A stretch of DNA of 64,000 bases from Desulfosoma sp. (GCA_037481875.1 JBBFKY010000008.1:62001-126000), one strand, 5' to 3'. Positions 27,176 to 39,350 are shown, counted from the stretch's first letter. Made by a program: numbers and translations. The notes: generated by a model not told the origin, from the sequence alone.

Positions 27176-27211
27176 AAAAACCCGGCACCATCTTTTCAGG
27201 GCCGGGTTTTT
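27176..27211 (+). terminator. intrinsic terminator after hup
   Basis: AAAAACCCGGC (27176-27186) pairs with GCCGGGTTTTT (27201-27211), an 11-bp stem with A and T tails that can work in both directions. It lies 85 bases after the hup stop and before the nucleoside phosphorylase gene, which argues that the latter starts downstream of it. Confidence 0.85.
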
Positions 27212-27230
27212 CCATTTTCTTGAAAGCTCG

Positions 27231-27974
27231 ATGACCTGCCCAGAGTCCATGGAAAAACCTGCTTCTAAAGCCCTCATTGAACCCACAAGATCCCGCAAAG
27301 ACATTCCCTTACCCGCCGATGCCTTTTTGGTGTTTACACACCAAGACTTGGTTCTCATGAAAGCCCAATGGCCTCAGCGGCACCAAAGACCCGGTTTTTT
27401 CCTCAGCGAGGTGCTCGTGGGTGAAGGGGACGGATCGCCTGTGGCTCTTGTAGGTCCAATGATTGGATCTCCTCAAGCGGTTTTGGTCCTAGAAAAAATG
27501 ATCGCTTTAGGAGTCCGCCGGGTCGTCGCCTATGGATGGTGCGGCTCCCTCCAACCTCATGTGCTGATTGGCGATGTGGTCTTGCCTGAAGCCGCCTATT
27601 CGGAAGAAGGCACTTCGCCTCATTACCCTATCTCCATCCCCCCTTCCCCTTCTCGAACTCTCGTCCGTCTCCTAGAAGCGACCTTGCAAAAGGAAAAAGA
27701 TTTTACAGTGCATAAAGGTCTCGTATGGTCTACCGATGCACCTTATCGAGAAACGGAGGAAAAAGTCCGTTTCTATCAAGAAAAAGGTGTTTTGGGCGTG
27801 GACATGGAAACATCGGCTTTGTTCACGGTCTCAGCCTTTCGAGGCATCGAGCTGGCGGCGGTGTTGGTGGTTTCCGATGATCTTTCGCAACTCCAGTGGC
27901 GACATGGGTTTCGAGACGCCCGCTTTCAGAAGACGAGAAAACGGTTGCCCGAACTCTTTCGTCGGCTTCATTGA
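27231..27974 (+). CDS. nucleoside phosphorylase (PNP/UDP family)
   Basis: About 247 residues of the purine/uridine phosphorylase fold: VALVGPMIGSPQAVLVLEKMIALG (phosphate-binding strand), AYGWCGSL, and VDMETSALFTVSAFRG with the sugar-binding Met-Glu. The start is placed at ATG 27231; the open frame extends upstream but would run through the hup terminator. ATG 27249 is an alternative. It probably cleaves a nucleoside or methylthioadenosine-like compound. The base specificity cannot be read. Confidence 0.83.
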   Translation: MTCPESMEKPASKALIEPTRSRKDIPLPADAFLVFTHQDLVLMKAQWPQRHQRPGFFLSEVLVGEGDGSPVALVGPMIGSPQAVLVLEKMIALGVRRVVAYGWCGSLQPHVLIGDVVLPEAAYSEEGTSPHYPISIPPSPSRTLVRLLEATLQKEKDFTVHKGLVWSTDAPYRETEEKVRFYQEKGVLGVDMETSALFTVSAFRGIELAAVLVVSDDLSQLQWRHGFRDARFQKTRKRLPELFRRLH

Positions 27975-28076
27975 GATTCAGTTCCGCTGTTCTACGCTTG
28001 CTCCCATCCATTGCTTGTGTGTATTTTTCGAAGCCGACTCAGTGCCTAGTTTTTCCGAGCCGATGGAGGTGAGCCC

Positions 28077-31156
<3,080 letters not shown>

Positions 31157-31187
31157 GCCTTTTCTTGAAAGACGGAAAGGAAAAGAT

Positions 31188-31472
31188 ATGCAAAAGAAGC
31201 GAGTGCATGTGTGGATTTCAGGCAGAGTGCAAGGGGTTTTTTACAGAGCCTATACACAGGACGCCGCTAGAACTTACGGAGTGACAGGATGGGTTCGCAA
31301 TCTGCCCGACGGACGGGTGGAAGCTGTCTTTGAAGGCGACGCTCCTGCTGTAGACGCCATGGTGCAATGGTGCCATCGAGGAAGTCCGCTAAGTCGGGTC
31401 GATGGCGTGGAAGTGCACGAAGAACCTTATCAGGGAGAATTCGCCGATTTCGGTGTGCGCTCATGGAGATGA
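31188..31472 (+). CDS. acyP: acylphosphatase
   Basis: 94 residues with the family signature GRVQGVFYRAYTQD (catalytic arginine) and GWVRNLPDGRVEAVFEG (catalytic asparagine). GGAAAGG precedes the ATG. It hydrolyses carboxyl-phosphate bonds such as those of acetyl or carbamoyl phosphate. It lies 31 bases after ligA and four bases before the next small gene. Confidence 0.95.
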   Translation: MQKKRVHVWISGRVQGVFYRAYTQDAARTYGVTGWVRNLPDGRVEAVFEGDAPAVDAMVQWCHRGSPLSRVDGVEVHEEPYQGEFADFGVRSWR

Positions 31473-31476
31473 AAAC

Positions 31477-31809
31477 ATGAACGATATGTGGTCTAAGCTC
31501 ATCGGTTTTCTCAAGGAATACAACATGACCAAGGCCGGTGAAGCTTTGCGGAATGTGGATTGGTCCCAACTCCTTCGAGAACCTCTGTTTTGGCTTGCCG
31601 TCATCGCCTTTCTCGGCTGGGTGCTGTGGAAAAAGGCTTTGCGCAGCCTTTTGGTGGCCTGTTCCCTTGTGGTCTTTGTGGTCCTGCTGCATTACACGCT
31701 GCCGCCTCCCGGGGAAGCCATGACCCTGCAAAAACTTTTGCCGTTCGCCGGAGGATGCCTGGGATTGCTTGCCGTTAACATCTATTTTCTCATTATTCGC
31801 AACGGTTAG
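31477..31809 (+). CDS. small membrane protein of unknown function
   Basis: 110 residues with three hydrophobic helices (WLAVIAFLGWVLW, LLVACSLVVFVVLLHYTL, GGCLGLLAVNIYFLII) after a short charged N terminus. GGAGATGAAAAC precedes the ATG at 31477. It starts four bases after acyP and is the last gene of the operon. It is convergent with tilS, overlapping its stop by four bases. I recognise no family. Confidence 0.7.
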   Translation: MNDMWSKLIGFLKEYNMTKAGEALRNVDWSQLLREPLFWLAVIAFLGWVLWKKALRSLLVACSLVVFVVLLHYTLPPPGEAMTLQKLLPFAGGCLGLLAVNIYFLIIRNG

Positions 31810-33395
31810 TCCCAAGGTCGCCAGTGAATCTTCAAAATCCTTTGCGTGCGCTCGGTGACCTTGACCCGATCGTCCAAACGATGGCCGACAACCCAACAGA
31901 TCTTTTCCTGGTCACAGACCAGCGGAACACGACGACGAGCGCTGCGAGGCACTTTGGCGTCTGTAAAAAAGTCCTGCAACTTCTTAGAACCTCTGGCACC
32001 CACAGGACGAAATCGATCGCCGGGTTCAAAGGAACGCACGACAAGAGGCCAACGTAGGGTGTCGGCATCCATCACCGCTGTGAAAGCATCCTCCATGCCT
32101 GGCCGTCCATCCATAAACCGGGCGATCCTAAAAAATACATCGCCTGAACCCTTCTTTTCGTTGTGATGACCATGCATGGTGGGCTCTATCTTTTCACCTT
32201 CTTCAAAGTCTCGCCAAGCCCCGCCATCGGCACGGCCTTTGCCGGACATGGATCCTTTGAAGGAAGGGCATGTCCCTACCAAATCGTCAACAAGAATCGC
32301 TTGTTCTATTTGGATTTCCCCTTGAAACTCCTGGAGCGGGTAGCGACCGGGAGCCCAAAATTCATGACGCTTTAAGAACGCTGTATTGGGGGCCCGATTT
32401 GTGAGCACCAAAGTCGTTCCTTCCTTCACGGCACGAATCCCCGAAGGAAGCTTGACTTCTCGACCGGACGAAGACCGCCTCAGCAAACCTTCAAGCATTC
32501 TCAGATGCACAGCGAAGATGCCGAAAGAATAGCCCATCTTTTCCAGAGCTCTTTGAAACACTCTTATTGACAAAGCCTCGGGGAGTGCCCTCATTTTCAA
32601 AACGTCCAAGACCACAGTCTCGGTGTCTTGAACACACACCAGCTCCTTCCAGGCTTGGGTTACCTGATTTTCCCAGTAGGCTTCCTCTTGAGCGACCTGC
32701 TCGGCATGACGGCATAAAGTTTCACGAATCCTTGGGTGAAAGATCTCTTCCAAGAGTGGAATCACTTCCAGGCGGACACGATTCCTTTGGCAAAATCCTC
32801 TAAAATTTGTGGCATCCTGCCGAAAAGGGATGGCCTTTGCTTTCAGATAATCGAGAATTTCGCCTCGATGCGCCCACAACAGAGGACGCACGAGACCTTC
32901 CGATGTCTTGGGCCGCATGCCTTGCATGCCCGAAGGACCTGTCCCACGACACAAGCGCAAAAGGATTTCCTCGGCCTGATCGTCCGCCGTATGCCCTAGA
33001 GCGATCCGATGAACTTCACCCCGGCTTAAAAAGTCCAAAAAAAATTCTCGACGGCATTGCCGCGCCGCCATCTCTAATGAAACTCCCTGCCGGGTTTGAA
33101 CCCGCCGTACATCCCCGAAGCCCACAAGAACTTTACAACCGAGATGTGATGCAAGATCGAGGACAAAAAGCCGGTCCTTGGCGGAATCTTCCCCGCGCAG
33201 TTCGTGATCGAAATGCAAGACCTTGAGGGTTCGGTAGGAAAGGACCTTCTTAAGCGATAAAAGGACGTGCAGCAGCGCCACGGAATCCGGACCTCCAGAT
33301 ACCGCAACACCGACGATCATTGAGGGATCCACCAAGTGATGGCGTTGAATGAACTGAAGTGTGCGACGTTCAAAAGGATGAAAACTTTGCGTCAC
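31806..33395 (-). CDS. tilS: tRNA(Ile)-lysidine synthase
   Basis: 529 residues. The N-type ATP pyrophosphatase motif is AVSGGPDSVALLH, followed by HFDHELRG and LGHTADDQAEEILLRL. The central substrate-binding and C-terminal TilS domains follow, the latter with FRPVGARGSKKLQDFF. It attaches lysine to cytidine 34 of the tRNA reading AUA. The GTG at 33395 forms a GTGA overlap with the upstream stop and gives a normal N terminus; a longer frame to 33497 is an extension inside the upstream gene. Somewhat long for the family (about 430-480). Confidence 0.92.
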   Translation of the reverse strand: MTQSFHPFERRTLQFIQRHHLVDPSMIVGVAVSGGPDSVALLHVLLSLKKVLSYRTLKVLHFDHELRGEDSAKDRLFVLDLASHLGCKVLVGFGDVRRVQTRQGVSLEMAARQCRREFFLDFLSRGEVHRIALGHTADDQAEEILLRLCRGTGPSGMQGMRPKTSEGLVRPLLWAHRGEILDYLKAKAIPFRQDATNFRGFCQRNRVRLEVIPLLEEIFHPRIRETLCRHAEQVAQEEAYWENQVTQAWKELVCVQDTETVVLDVLKMRALPEALSIRVFQRALEKMGYSFGIFAVHLRMLEGLLRRSSSGREVKLPSGIRAVKEGTTLVLTNRAPNTAFLKRHEFWAPGRYPLQEFQGEIQIEQAILVDDLVGTCPSFKGSMSGKGRADGGAWRDFEEGEKIEPTMHGHHNEKKGSGDVFFRIARFMDGRPGMEDAFTAVMDADTLRWPLVVRSFEPGDRFRPVGARGSKKLQDFFTDAKVPRSARRRVPLVCDQEKICWVVGHRLDDRVKVTERTQRILKIHWRPWD

Positions 33396-34225
33396 GTGTT
33401 GCCATCGGGTACCGTTGCCTGAGGCAGAGCCTCCTGGGGCACTGATCTGGAAGAACTCTCTGGGGTCACGTCCAGGAGCGGCACCGCGTCCTTCCACTTC
33501 TTTCCTCGAACAAGAAGCTTCCCGTCCCGGTTGAGCACCGTGTTGTCCTCAAGAATGACCAATCCATACTTATCGGCCACTTGGGATTTGTAGTGGTATT
33601 CCATGGATCGTTTGCGCAGCTTGTAATTTAACACGAGGTACACCAAGGCAAAAAAACATGTTGCCGCCAATAGAGCTGCACCGACCATGAGGGCCACACG
33701 GACGGTGTGTTCCCCGATTTCGCCGATGACGCGAAGCACCACGTCCAGGTTGTAAACAACGCCGATGGCAGCCGCCAAAAGGACCAATAGGCCCAGGTAG
33801 GGAAGCTTCTGCATCCAGGCCACCAAAGCGGCCAGTTTGTAAACCTTGGCGTCCTGAACCGAGGCTTCCGGGGAATCTTTATCCACGTGGCTCGATTCAT
33901 TGGCTCCACCATGCCCGACAAAGTAGCGGTTAAAACCCACCACTACAGTCCCCAAAAGAAAGCTCACAGCCACCGGGGCGAGAAAGGCCACGAGAAAGTA
34001 GACCTTCCAAGGAAAGTGTCGTTCCACGGGCCCGAAACGATCATAACCGTCCGTTCCCAGTTGGTAGAGCCAGCAGGCAACAAAAATGCCCACCTCCATC
34101 CAGGCAAGAAAAATGAGGTATTTACGAAAGAGCTCCTTACGCTCCGCATCGTCAAACAGGGCGGCGATGCCGCCGACGCTTTTCCTGACCTTCGGTTCAG
34201 TTCCATCCATGGTGTAAGCCCGCAT
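33392..34225 (-). CDS. membrane protein of unknown function upstream of tilS
   Basis: 277 residues. Four or so hydrophobic segments are visible: YLIFLAWMEVGIFVACWLY, VYFLVAFLAPVAVSFLLG, LLVLLAAAIGVVYNL and ALMVGAALLAATCFFALVYL. A cytoplasmic tail follows (VADKYGLVILEDNTVLNRDG). CAGGGA four bases before the ATG at 34225 supports that start; a GTG at 34240 and an ATG at 34210 are alternatives. It is translationally coupled to tilS. I recognise no family. Confidence 0.7.
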   Translation of the reverse strand: MRAYTMDGTEPKVRKSVGGIAALFDDAERKELFRKYLIFLAWMEVGIFVACWLYQLGTDGYDRFGPVERHFPWKVYFLVAFLAPVAVSFLLGTVVVGFNRYFVGHGGANESSHVDKDSPEASVQDAKVYKLAALVAWMQKLPYLGLLVLLAAAIGVVYNLDVVLRVIGEIGEHTVRVALMVGAALLAATCFFALVYLVLNYKLRKRSMEYHYKSQVADKYGLVILEDNTVLNRDGKLLVRGKKWKDAVPLLDVTPESSSRSVPQEALPQATVPDGNT

Positions 34226-34655
34226 TGATCCCTGTGCCACAAAGTCTATTCACCCGATTGATACACCTTACCAAAACCCTATCCACAGGGTCAACCGGGA
34301 AACCGCTCTTTGGGCGATATCGAAAGACGGCCTATGTAGGGGCATGCCGACTTGTGCACCCCTATCGTCATCCATCCCGGCGGTTCTGGGACGGAACATC
34401 GGTCCGCCCCTAAGATTCTTGCCTGTGCTGGTCAACACATGAGACAGACCATCCAAAAACTTCGGCATGCCGCAAGGACACATCGGTTCGACCCTACAGT
34501 TCCTAGAAGTGCTGGTGGAAACATGCGTCCGTCCCAACGAGGGGTTGTCCGAGGAAAGGTTATTTGCTCTTTGGCACGGCCCAACACCTGTGATAAGAAA
34601 ACGACTTCCAAGCTTAAAAACCATCAAGCCAATGGGAAAGGACGAGGAGCACGTC
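34226..34655. other. non-coding gap before purC with a cluster of dispersed palindromes
   Basis: 430 bases between divergent genes. It holds at least four elements of the GGGGCGGACC-type family: TGTAGGGGCATGCC...GTGCACCCCTA (about 34332-34363), GGGACGGAACATCGGTCCGCCCC (34388-34410), and two half-elements near 34467-34498 and 34519-34543. An open frame continues upstream from purC through these repeats, but it has no ribosome site and looks accidental. Confidence 0.6.
34388..34410. repeat. dispersed palindromic repeat, GGGGCGGACC family
   Basis: Imperfect palindrome GGGACGGAACAT followed by CGGTCCGCCCC, the same design as the elements at 15888-15908 and 38873-38896. Found only between genes in this window. 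Confidence 0.6.
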
Positions 34656-35555
34656 ATGCAGAGGGTGGCCTTGTTTGAAACGCATTTTCCATCTCTCAAA
34701 CTCAAATCTCGAGGTAAAGTGCGCGACATCTACGACCTTGGAGATTCTCTGGTCATCGTCGCCACGGATCGTATTTCGGCCTTTGATGTAGTGATGCGCA
34801 CAGCCGTTCCGGACAAGGGGAGGATCCTCACGGCGCTCTCTCTCTTTTGGTTCGATTTTTTAAAGGACACAGTCGACAATCACCTCTTGCACACAGATGT
34901 CCACGCTTTTCCCGAATCGTGCGCACCCTATGCCGATACCCTTCGGGATCGCTCCATGTGGGTCAAAAAAGCCGAACCTCTTCCCGTAGAATGCATCGTT
35001 CGAGGGTACCTGGTAGGATCGGGTTGGAAAGATTACCAAAAAACAGGATCCGTGTGCGGCATTCCATTACCAAAAGGTCTTCGACTGGCCGAAAAATTGC
35101 CCGAACCCATTTTCACGCCGTCCACCAAGGCGGAGCAGGGTGCCCACGACGAAAATATTTCTTTTGATCAAATGACGGATCGCATCGGTAGGGATCTGGC
35201 CGCGCGTGTGCGTGACTTAAGCCTGAGTATCTACGACAAAGCCGCCGCATACGCTTTGAGCAAAGGCATCATTTTGGCCGATACCAAGTTGGAATTCGGT
35301 CTCGCCGACGGTCATCTGATCCTTATCGATGAAGTTCTGACGCCCGACTCCAGCCGGTTCTGGCCTGCGGATCGATACCGCATAGGCTCAAACCCTGAAA
35401 GTTTCGACAAGCAATATCTTCGGGATTACTTGGTGGACATTGGATGGACACCGGAACAGCCGGCGCCGGAACTGCCTGAAACGGTGGTGCAAAACACCCG
35501 AAGCCGTTACCTGGAAGCCTTGGAGCGACTGACAGGCCACGGCCTTAGCCTGTAA
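34656..35555 (+). CDS. purC: phosphoribosylaminoimidazole-succinocarboxamide synthase
   Basis: 299 residues with the SAICAR synthetase motifs: [14 protein letters not shown] (ATP loop), [39 protein letters not shown] and [21 protein letters not shown] six bases before the ATG at 34656 supports the start; ATG 34632 is an in-frame alternative. It adds aspartate to CAIR in purine synthesis. The longer, roughly 300-residue form matches the yeast ADE1-like subgroup. It is followed six bases later by the ParB-like gene, so the unusual trio downstream probably shares its transcript. Confidence 0.96.
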   Translation: MQRVALFETHFPSLKLKSRGKVRDIYDLGDSLVIVATDRISAFDVVMRTAVPDKGRILTALSLFWFDFLKDTVDNHLLHTDVHAFPESCAPYADTLRDRSMWVKKAEPLPVECIVRGYLVGSGWKDYQKTGSVCGIPLPKGLRLAEKLPEPIFTPSTKAEQGAHDENISFDQMTDRIGRDLAARVRDLSLSIYDKAAAYALSKGIILADTKLEFGLADGHLILIDEVLTPDSSRFWPADRYRIGSNPESFDKQYLRDYLVDIGWTPEQPAPELPETVVQNTRSRYLEALERLTGHGLSL

Positions 35556-35561
35556 AAACTC

Positions 35562-36584
35562 ATGGAATCCAAGCGTCTCGTTTCCGCTCCCTTGTCTCAG
35601 ATAGACTGGGAAGACCACACCTTTGCCGTTCCATCTTATGTGCCGGACGAAAGGCTGGAGCAATCGCTCGAAACGTGTGGAGTCCTCACACCTCCGACTC
35701 TATGGGAAAAGACGCCACATCGTTTCGTTATCCTTGATGGGTTCAAAAGGCTTTTCTGGTTGCGGTGCCGGTGCGATCATGTGCAGGCTTTGGTCCATCC
35801 AACAGATGCCGAACACAGAAAGCTTCTGGCTTTTCGGCTTGAAACCAAGATGTTTTCCAGGCCTTTGAATCTGGCGGAAAAAGTTCATATTGTCGCCAAG
35901 TACGCCACACTGACCACACAAGAGGACCTGCAGCGAAGGATTTGCCCGACCTTGGGAATATCCGGTGCTGCCGATACCCTACCTCGATGGTGCTCCATCG
36001 CCACATGGCCTTCAAACCACCTTGCCGCTTTGGCTCAAGAGCTTATCGCCGACAAAACGGCTCTTCTGTTGACTTCCGTCTCTCATACGGATCGAGAGGC
36101 TTTTCTGGACCTCATACAAACTCTACGCTGCAGTGCCAGTCTTCAGGTGGAAATTCTTGAGCGGTGCAAGGATATTGCCCAACGAGACGGAGTGACATGG
36201 CAGACACTCCTTTCGGCTTCGGAAATCCAAAACATTGTGAAAGATCCTGAACGGAATCGCCGCGAAAAAACAGCCGCTGTCCGTGAACTCCTGAAGCAAT
36301 GGCGTTTTCCACGGTTATGGAAAAAAATGACCGCCATCCAAAATGCCATTGCCCAGATGAGCTTGCCTTCCAACATGTCCCTTGCGCCTCCTGCGTATCT
36401 GGAAGGCGAGGTATGGGAACTGAAGGTACACTTTCGTCACCCTGAGGCCCTGGCCGCCTCTGTTCAGAAAGCGGCGTCTCTTGCCCAATCCCAGGAATTC
36501 CAAAATCTTTTTCATCTTGTGGATCATCCCGTCGCCTTCCATGAAGACGAACCTACACCCTTTCTTTTCACCCGTCATCCATGA
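35562..36584 (+). CDS. ParB/Srx-like domain protein of unknown function
   Basis: 340 residues. Residues 10-100 resemble the N-terminal ParB nuclease/CTPase fold: PLSQID opening, PDERLEQSLETCGVLTPPTL, and ILDGFKRLFWLR in place of the ParB GxRRxxA box. The remainder is helical and unlike chromosomal ParB; no partner parA is nearby. It is followed by a spore-photoproduct-lyase-like gene whose coding region begins at its 3' end. The degenerate arginine box makes ParB-type DNA clamping doubtful. I treat it as a regulator or DNA-binding partner of the downstream enzyme, by inference. Confidence 0.65.
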   Translation: MESKRLVSAPLSQIDWEDHTFAVPSYVPDERLEQSLETCGVLTPPTLWEKTPHRFVILDGFKRLFWLRCRCDHVQALVHPTDAEHRKLLAFRLETKMFSRPLNLAEKVHIVAKYATLTTQEDLQRRICPTLGISGAADTLPRWCSIATWPSNHLAALAQELIADKTALLLTSVSHTDREAFLDLIQTLRCSASLQVEILERCKDIAQRDGVTWQTLLSASEIQNIVKDPERNRREKTAAVRELLKQWRFPRLWKKMTAIQNAIAQMSLPSNMSLAPPAYLEGEVWELKVHFRHPEALAASVQKAASLAQSQEFQNLFHLVDHPVAFHEDEPTPFLFTRHP

Positions 36585-36588
36585 AGGC

Positions 36589-37713
36589 ATGAAACCGACC
36601 GTTCGAAATCCCATCACCTCCCTTGTTGTGGAAAAGGCCGTCGCCTCCAGCCCCATCGTTCGTACCCTGCTGGAAAGATTGCCATCCATTCCTGTGGTCT
36701 ATGTGGACAAGGTGGCGGAGACCCAAGAAAAAATTCCGGGTCTTTTGGAGGTCGTTCATTACAAGGGACGATTTTGGCGAAACTGTCCGGGAACCAAAAT
36801 CTATGAATGTTGTGGATACCAGATCGTCCATATTGGCACGCAATGCAGCCTGGATTGCACCTATTGCATCTTGCAAGCCTACTTTGAAAGTCCCAATTTG
36901 AGGATCTTTGGAAACCTAGACGACCTGCTGGCAGAAGTGCAGGCAGTTACGGCGTCCTCACCCCAACGCTTGCTTCGAGCCGGCACCGGAGAATTCACAG
37001 ACTCCTTGCTCCTGGACCCTTGGACGGGTTTGTCCCAGCACTTGGTCCCCCTGTTTGGGCAAATCCCCAACGCCGTTCTAGAATTGAAAACGAAAACCGA
37101 TCATGTGTCACAACTCAAGGGCTTAGACCATCGAGGTCACACCCTGGTCTCGTGGTCCCTTAATGCCGAGGAGATCATCCGCACGCAAGAACCCCGCGCC
37201 GCTCCATTAAAGGCTCGGCTGCACGCCGCGCAACAATGCGCTCAATGGGGATACTTTTTAGGGTTTCACTTTGATCCCATGATTGATTATCCAGGATGGC
37301 GCGAAGGGTACCGACGCACTTTGCAGGCGCTTTTTGAAGCTGTTGACCCTGCCAAAGTGGTGTGGATCAGCTTAGGGGCTTTTCGGTTCATGCCCGATTT
37401 GAAAGCCATCATTGAACGGCATCATCCCAAAAGCCGCATAGTCACCGGAGAATTCATTCGCGGACTGGACGGTAAGATGCGCTATTTTCGAGACATCCGC
37501 CTAGAGCTTTACCAATGGATGGTTGAACAACTTCTGGGCTGGGATTCAAACCTGTGCGTCTACCTGTGCATGGAAGGACCTTGGATCTGGAAGCATGTCT
37601 TCGGACAAGAGCCTGCATGCAAAGGGGGACTTCCTGCCCTTTTGGACAAAGCCGTTAAGGAACGCATGGGGATCGAGCCAATGACGCACGGAGGAGACAA
37701 TGCCCTTGAATGA
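36589..37713 (+). CDS. spore photoproduct lyase family radical SAM protein
   Basis: About 374 residues. The radical SAM cysteines are C86, C90 and C93 in CSLDCTYC, preceded by the family stretch YECCGYQIVHIG and followed by LRAGTGEFTDSL and ELKTKTDHV. SplB repairs thymine dimers of spore DNA by direct reversal, and homologues occur in non-sporulating bacteria. No sporulation genes are in the window. Start: ATG 36589 is five bases after the upstream stop; ATG 36541, in frame, overlaps the upstream gene. Neither has a strong ribosome site. It overlaps the next gene by 14 bases. Confidence 0.83.
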   Translation: MKPTVRNPITSLVVEKAVASSPIVRTLLERLPSIPVVYVDKVAETQEKIPGLLEVVHYKGRFWRNCPGTKIYECCGYQIVHIGTQCSLDCTYCILQAYFESPNLRIFGNLDDLLAEVQAVTASSPQRLLRAGTGEFTDSLLLDPWTGLSQHLVPLFGQIPNAVLELKTKTDHVSQLKGLDHRGHTLVSWSLNAEEIIRTQEPRAAPLKARLHAAQQCAQWGYFLGFHFDPMIDYPGWREGYRRTLQALFEAVDPAKVVWISLGAFRFMPDLKAIIERHHPKSRIVTGEFIRGLDGKMRYFRDIRLELYQWMVEQLLGWDSNLCVYLCMEGPWIWKHVFGQEPACKGGLPALLDKAVKERMGIEPMTHGGDNALE

Positions 37714-38731
37714 AAACGATAAACGGGCGGTTCTTTCCTGGAATACCCATGTGTCCGGCAAGGTGCCCTTGGGGCTGCAGAAGACACGGGACACACGGAG
37801 TGCAGTGCTTCAAGCCTTTGGAGATGAACTTGTCGGGCTCACGCCGCACATCAGCCTCGAGACGACCTTTAGGGACACAAATGATTTACCGGCCTTTTTT
37901 GTTGGAAACGGCTGGATATGGCACGCCGCCCCGTCAGGAGCTGAATTCAGGCCGTTTCTTGAAACTCTGGCCCTTTTTCACGAGAGGTCGGCAGAGTCGT
38001 TTCCTTCATCGGAAAAGGAACAAAAGGGATCGTTTCAGCAAAGGAAACCCGATCTGTGGGATAGGCTTCAAGGACTGCAAAAGCCTACGGAGCTTTTGGT
38101 GTTTACGGCCTCTCAGTGCCCCCATTGCGCTCATATGCTTTTCGAACTAGGCCCTCTACCTTTCCTCTCCTCGTATCTGGTTATCCGTGTCCTGGACGCC
38201 TTGCTTTTCGCCGAAAAAGCTCAAGAGGCCGGCATTCGATCCGTTCCCACGATCCTTTACGGCGATCATTTTCGCTGGACGGGCCGTGTCGATCTGGCTC
38301 ATGTCCTGGAAGTGGTCTGCCGTGATGAACACACAGAACTCTCGGCTGCTGCCGCCGTTCGTCTGCTTAAAGAAGGCAAAGCCAAAGAGTTGAGCCGACT
38401 CATGTTGACTTCTTCAAAAATTTGGAAAGATTTCGCTTCTGTGCTCACCCATGCCGAATGGTCGGTACGCCTGGGCGCTCTGGTAGTCCTCGAAGAATTG
38501 GCCGAGAAGAACGTTACCAGGGCTCGAGCCTATCTTCCGCTTCTGTGGGAAAACATGGACACCTTTTCAGCGGCGGTTCAAGGCGACGTGATTTATGCCA
38601 CTGGAATGGTCGGGGACTCGACCTGGGCTGAGACAGTCCTTCAATGGGCCCAAAAACATGCCCAGGACGCAGAGCTTCAAGAAGTGGCCGAAGAAACAAT
38701 CAATATACTGAGAACAAAGCGCAGTCCGTGA
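37700..38731 (+). CDS. thioredoxin-fold protein with C-terminal HEAT-like repeats
   Basis: 343 residues. The N-terminal 115 residues look like a thioredoxin fold without a CxxC. A second fold follows with the redox pair C140-P-H-C143 in FTASQCPHCAH and the cis-proline loop RSVPTILYGDHF. This double arrangement recalls protein disulfide oxidoreductases and the AhpF N-terminal domain. From about residue 210 the chain is alpha-helical with HEAT-like repeats (WSVRLGALVVLEELAEKN). Cytoplasmic, no signal peptide. It overlaps the SPL-like gene, suggesting translational coupling. A thiol-supply role for that enzyme is possible but untested. Confidence 0.72.
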   Translation: MPLNENDKRAVLSWNTHVSGKVPLGLQKTRDTRSAVLQAFGDELVGLTPHISLETTFRDTNDLPAFFVGNGWIWHAAPSGAEFRPFLETLALFHERSAESFPSSEKEQKGSFQQRKPDLWDRLQGLQKPTELLVFTASQCPHCAHMLFELGPLPFLSSYLVIRVLDALLFAEKAQEAGIRSVPTILYGDHFRWTGRVDLAHVLEVVCRDEHTELSAAAAVRLLKEGKAKELSRLMLTSSKIWKDFASVLTHAEWSVRLGALVVLEELAEKNVTRARAYLPLLWENMDTFSAAVQGDVIYATGMVGDSTWAETVLQWAQKHAQDAELQEVAEETINILRTKRSP

Positions 38732-38872
38732 TCCGTGTCGGCACCGTACGGTGATATCCTTGCGAGATTCTGGAGAAAGCCGTTTCTCTCCATCGTTTGT
38801 CATGGGAAAGAACCTTGGAGGGGTGGCCCCATGTGTCCGTCCCATATTCTCCTCGCACCAGGCAGTTGCGGG

Positions 38873-38896
38873 GCGGACACACCGGTCCGCCCCTAC
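38873..38896. repeat. dispersed palindromic repeat, GGGGCGGACC family
   Basis: GGGGCGGACACACC followed by GGTCCGCCCC and then TACAAA: a near-perfect inverted repeat matching the elements at 15888-15908, 34388-34410 and 51294-51315. A half-element (GGCCCCATGTGTCCGTCCC) lies about 40 bases upstream. Confidence 0.7.
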
Positions 38897-39065
38897 AAAC
38901 CCTCGGACACAGGGATGAAGATGCCGAGACGCCCTTGGATAAAACTCCGAGACCTTTTGGGCCCGCTTCGAAAAATCAATCTTCTGCCTTAAAGCGGCTT
39001 TGGAGAGAAGGGCCCTTATCATTCAAGGCTATAAAGCAAGCTTCGTAAGAGATTCCTCATGGACG

Positions 39066-39100
39066 GCCGGGGTCTGAACTTCGCGGCGGAAGACCCCGGC
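39066..39100. terminator. 10-bp hairpin between convergent genes
   Basis: GCCGGGGTCT (39066-39075) pairs perfectly with AGACCCCGGC (39091-39100) around a 15-base loop. No T run follows on either strand. Its place between converging genes suggests a bidirectional terminator or a barrier hairpin. Confidence 0.4.
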
Positions 39101-39149
39101 ACCAGACGGTGGACTCGGTTTTCAAGTGTGCGGCCTTTCCTTAACGGCA

Positions 39150-39350
39150 TTAAGCGGCTTTGCCCAGGAGCATATTTTCCAGGATTTCCCTCTTGGCCGC
39201 AAATTCCCCCGTAAACATGGGCGGGCAGGCTTTCAGCTCCACTTCCTTTTTGGCCAGCTTGGCGGCAAACGCCATGCACGTGGCCTCTCCACATTCCTTG
39301 CAATTGGTCTTTGGTAAATGCTTGAGAATTTCCACGACGTTGAGCTTCAT
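39150..39350 (-). CDS. small 4Fe-4S protein resembling the corrinoid Fe-S protein gamma N-terminal domain
   Basis: 66 residues. The single domain has NCKECGEATCMAFAAKLAKK and a later CPPM, the C-x2-C-x4-C-x(n)-C pattern of the 4Fe-4S domain at the start of CdhE/AcsC. GGAGGTGGAAGC precedes the ATG. Stand-alone versions are widespread in Desulfobacterota. Its role is unknown; an Fe-S electron carrier in one-carbon metabolism is an inference from family resemblance. It is monocistronic and downstream of the two-component genes only in map order. Confidence 0.8.
   Translation of the reverse strand: MKLNVVEILKHLPKTNCKECGEATCMAFAAKLAKKEVELKACPPMFTGEFAAKREILENMLLGKAA

Larger units (their letters stand above)
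38732..39149. other. non-coding gap with palindromic repeats and a 10-bp hairpin
   Basis: About 418 bases between convergent genes. It contains GGGGCGGAC/GTCCGCCCC-type elements (about 38822-38848 and 38873-38896) and a perfect hairpin near the far end. No open frame with a plausible product lies here. Confidence 0.6.

Noticed and set aside
27099-27230. longer N terminus of the nucleoside phosphorylase
   Set aside because: The extension would be translated through the clear hup terminator (27176-27211) and shows no family similarity.
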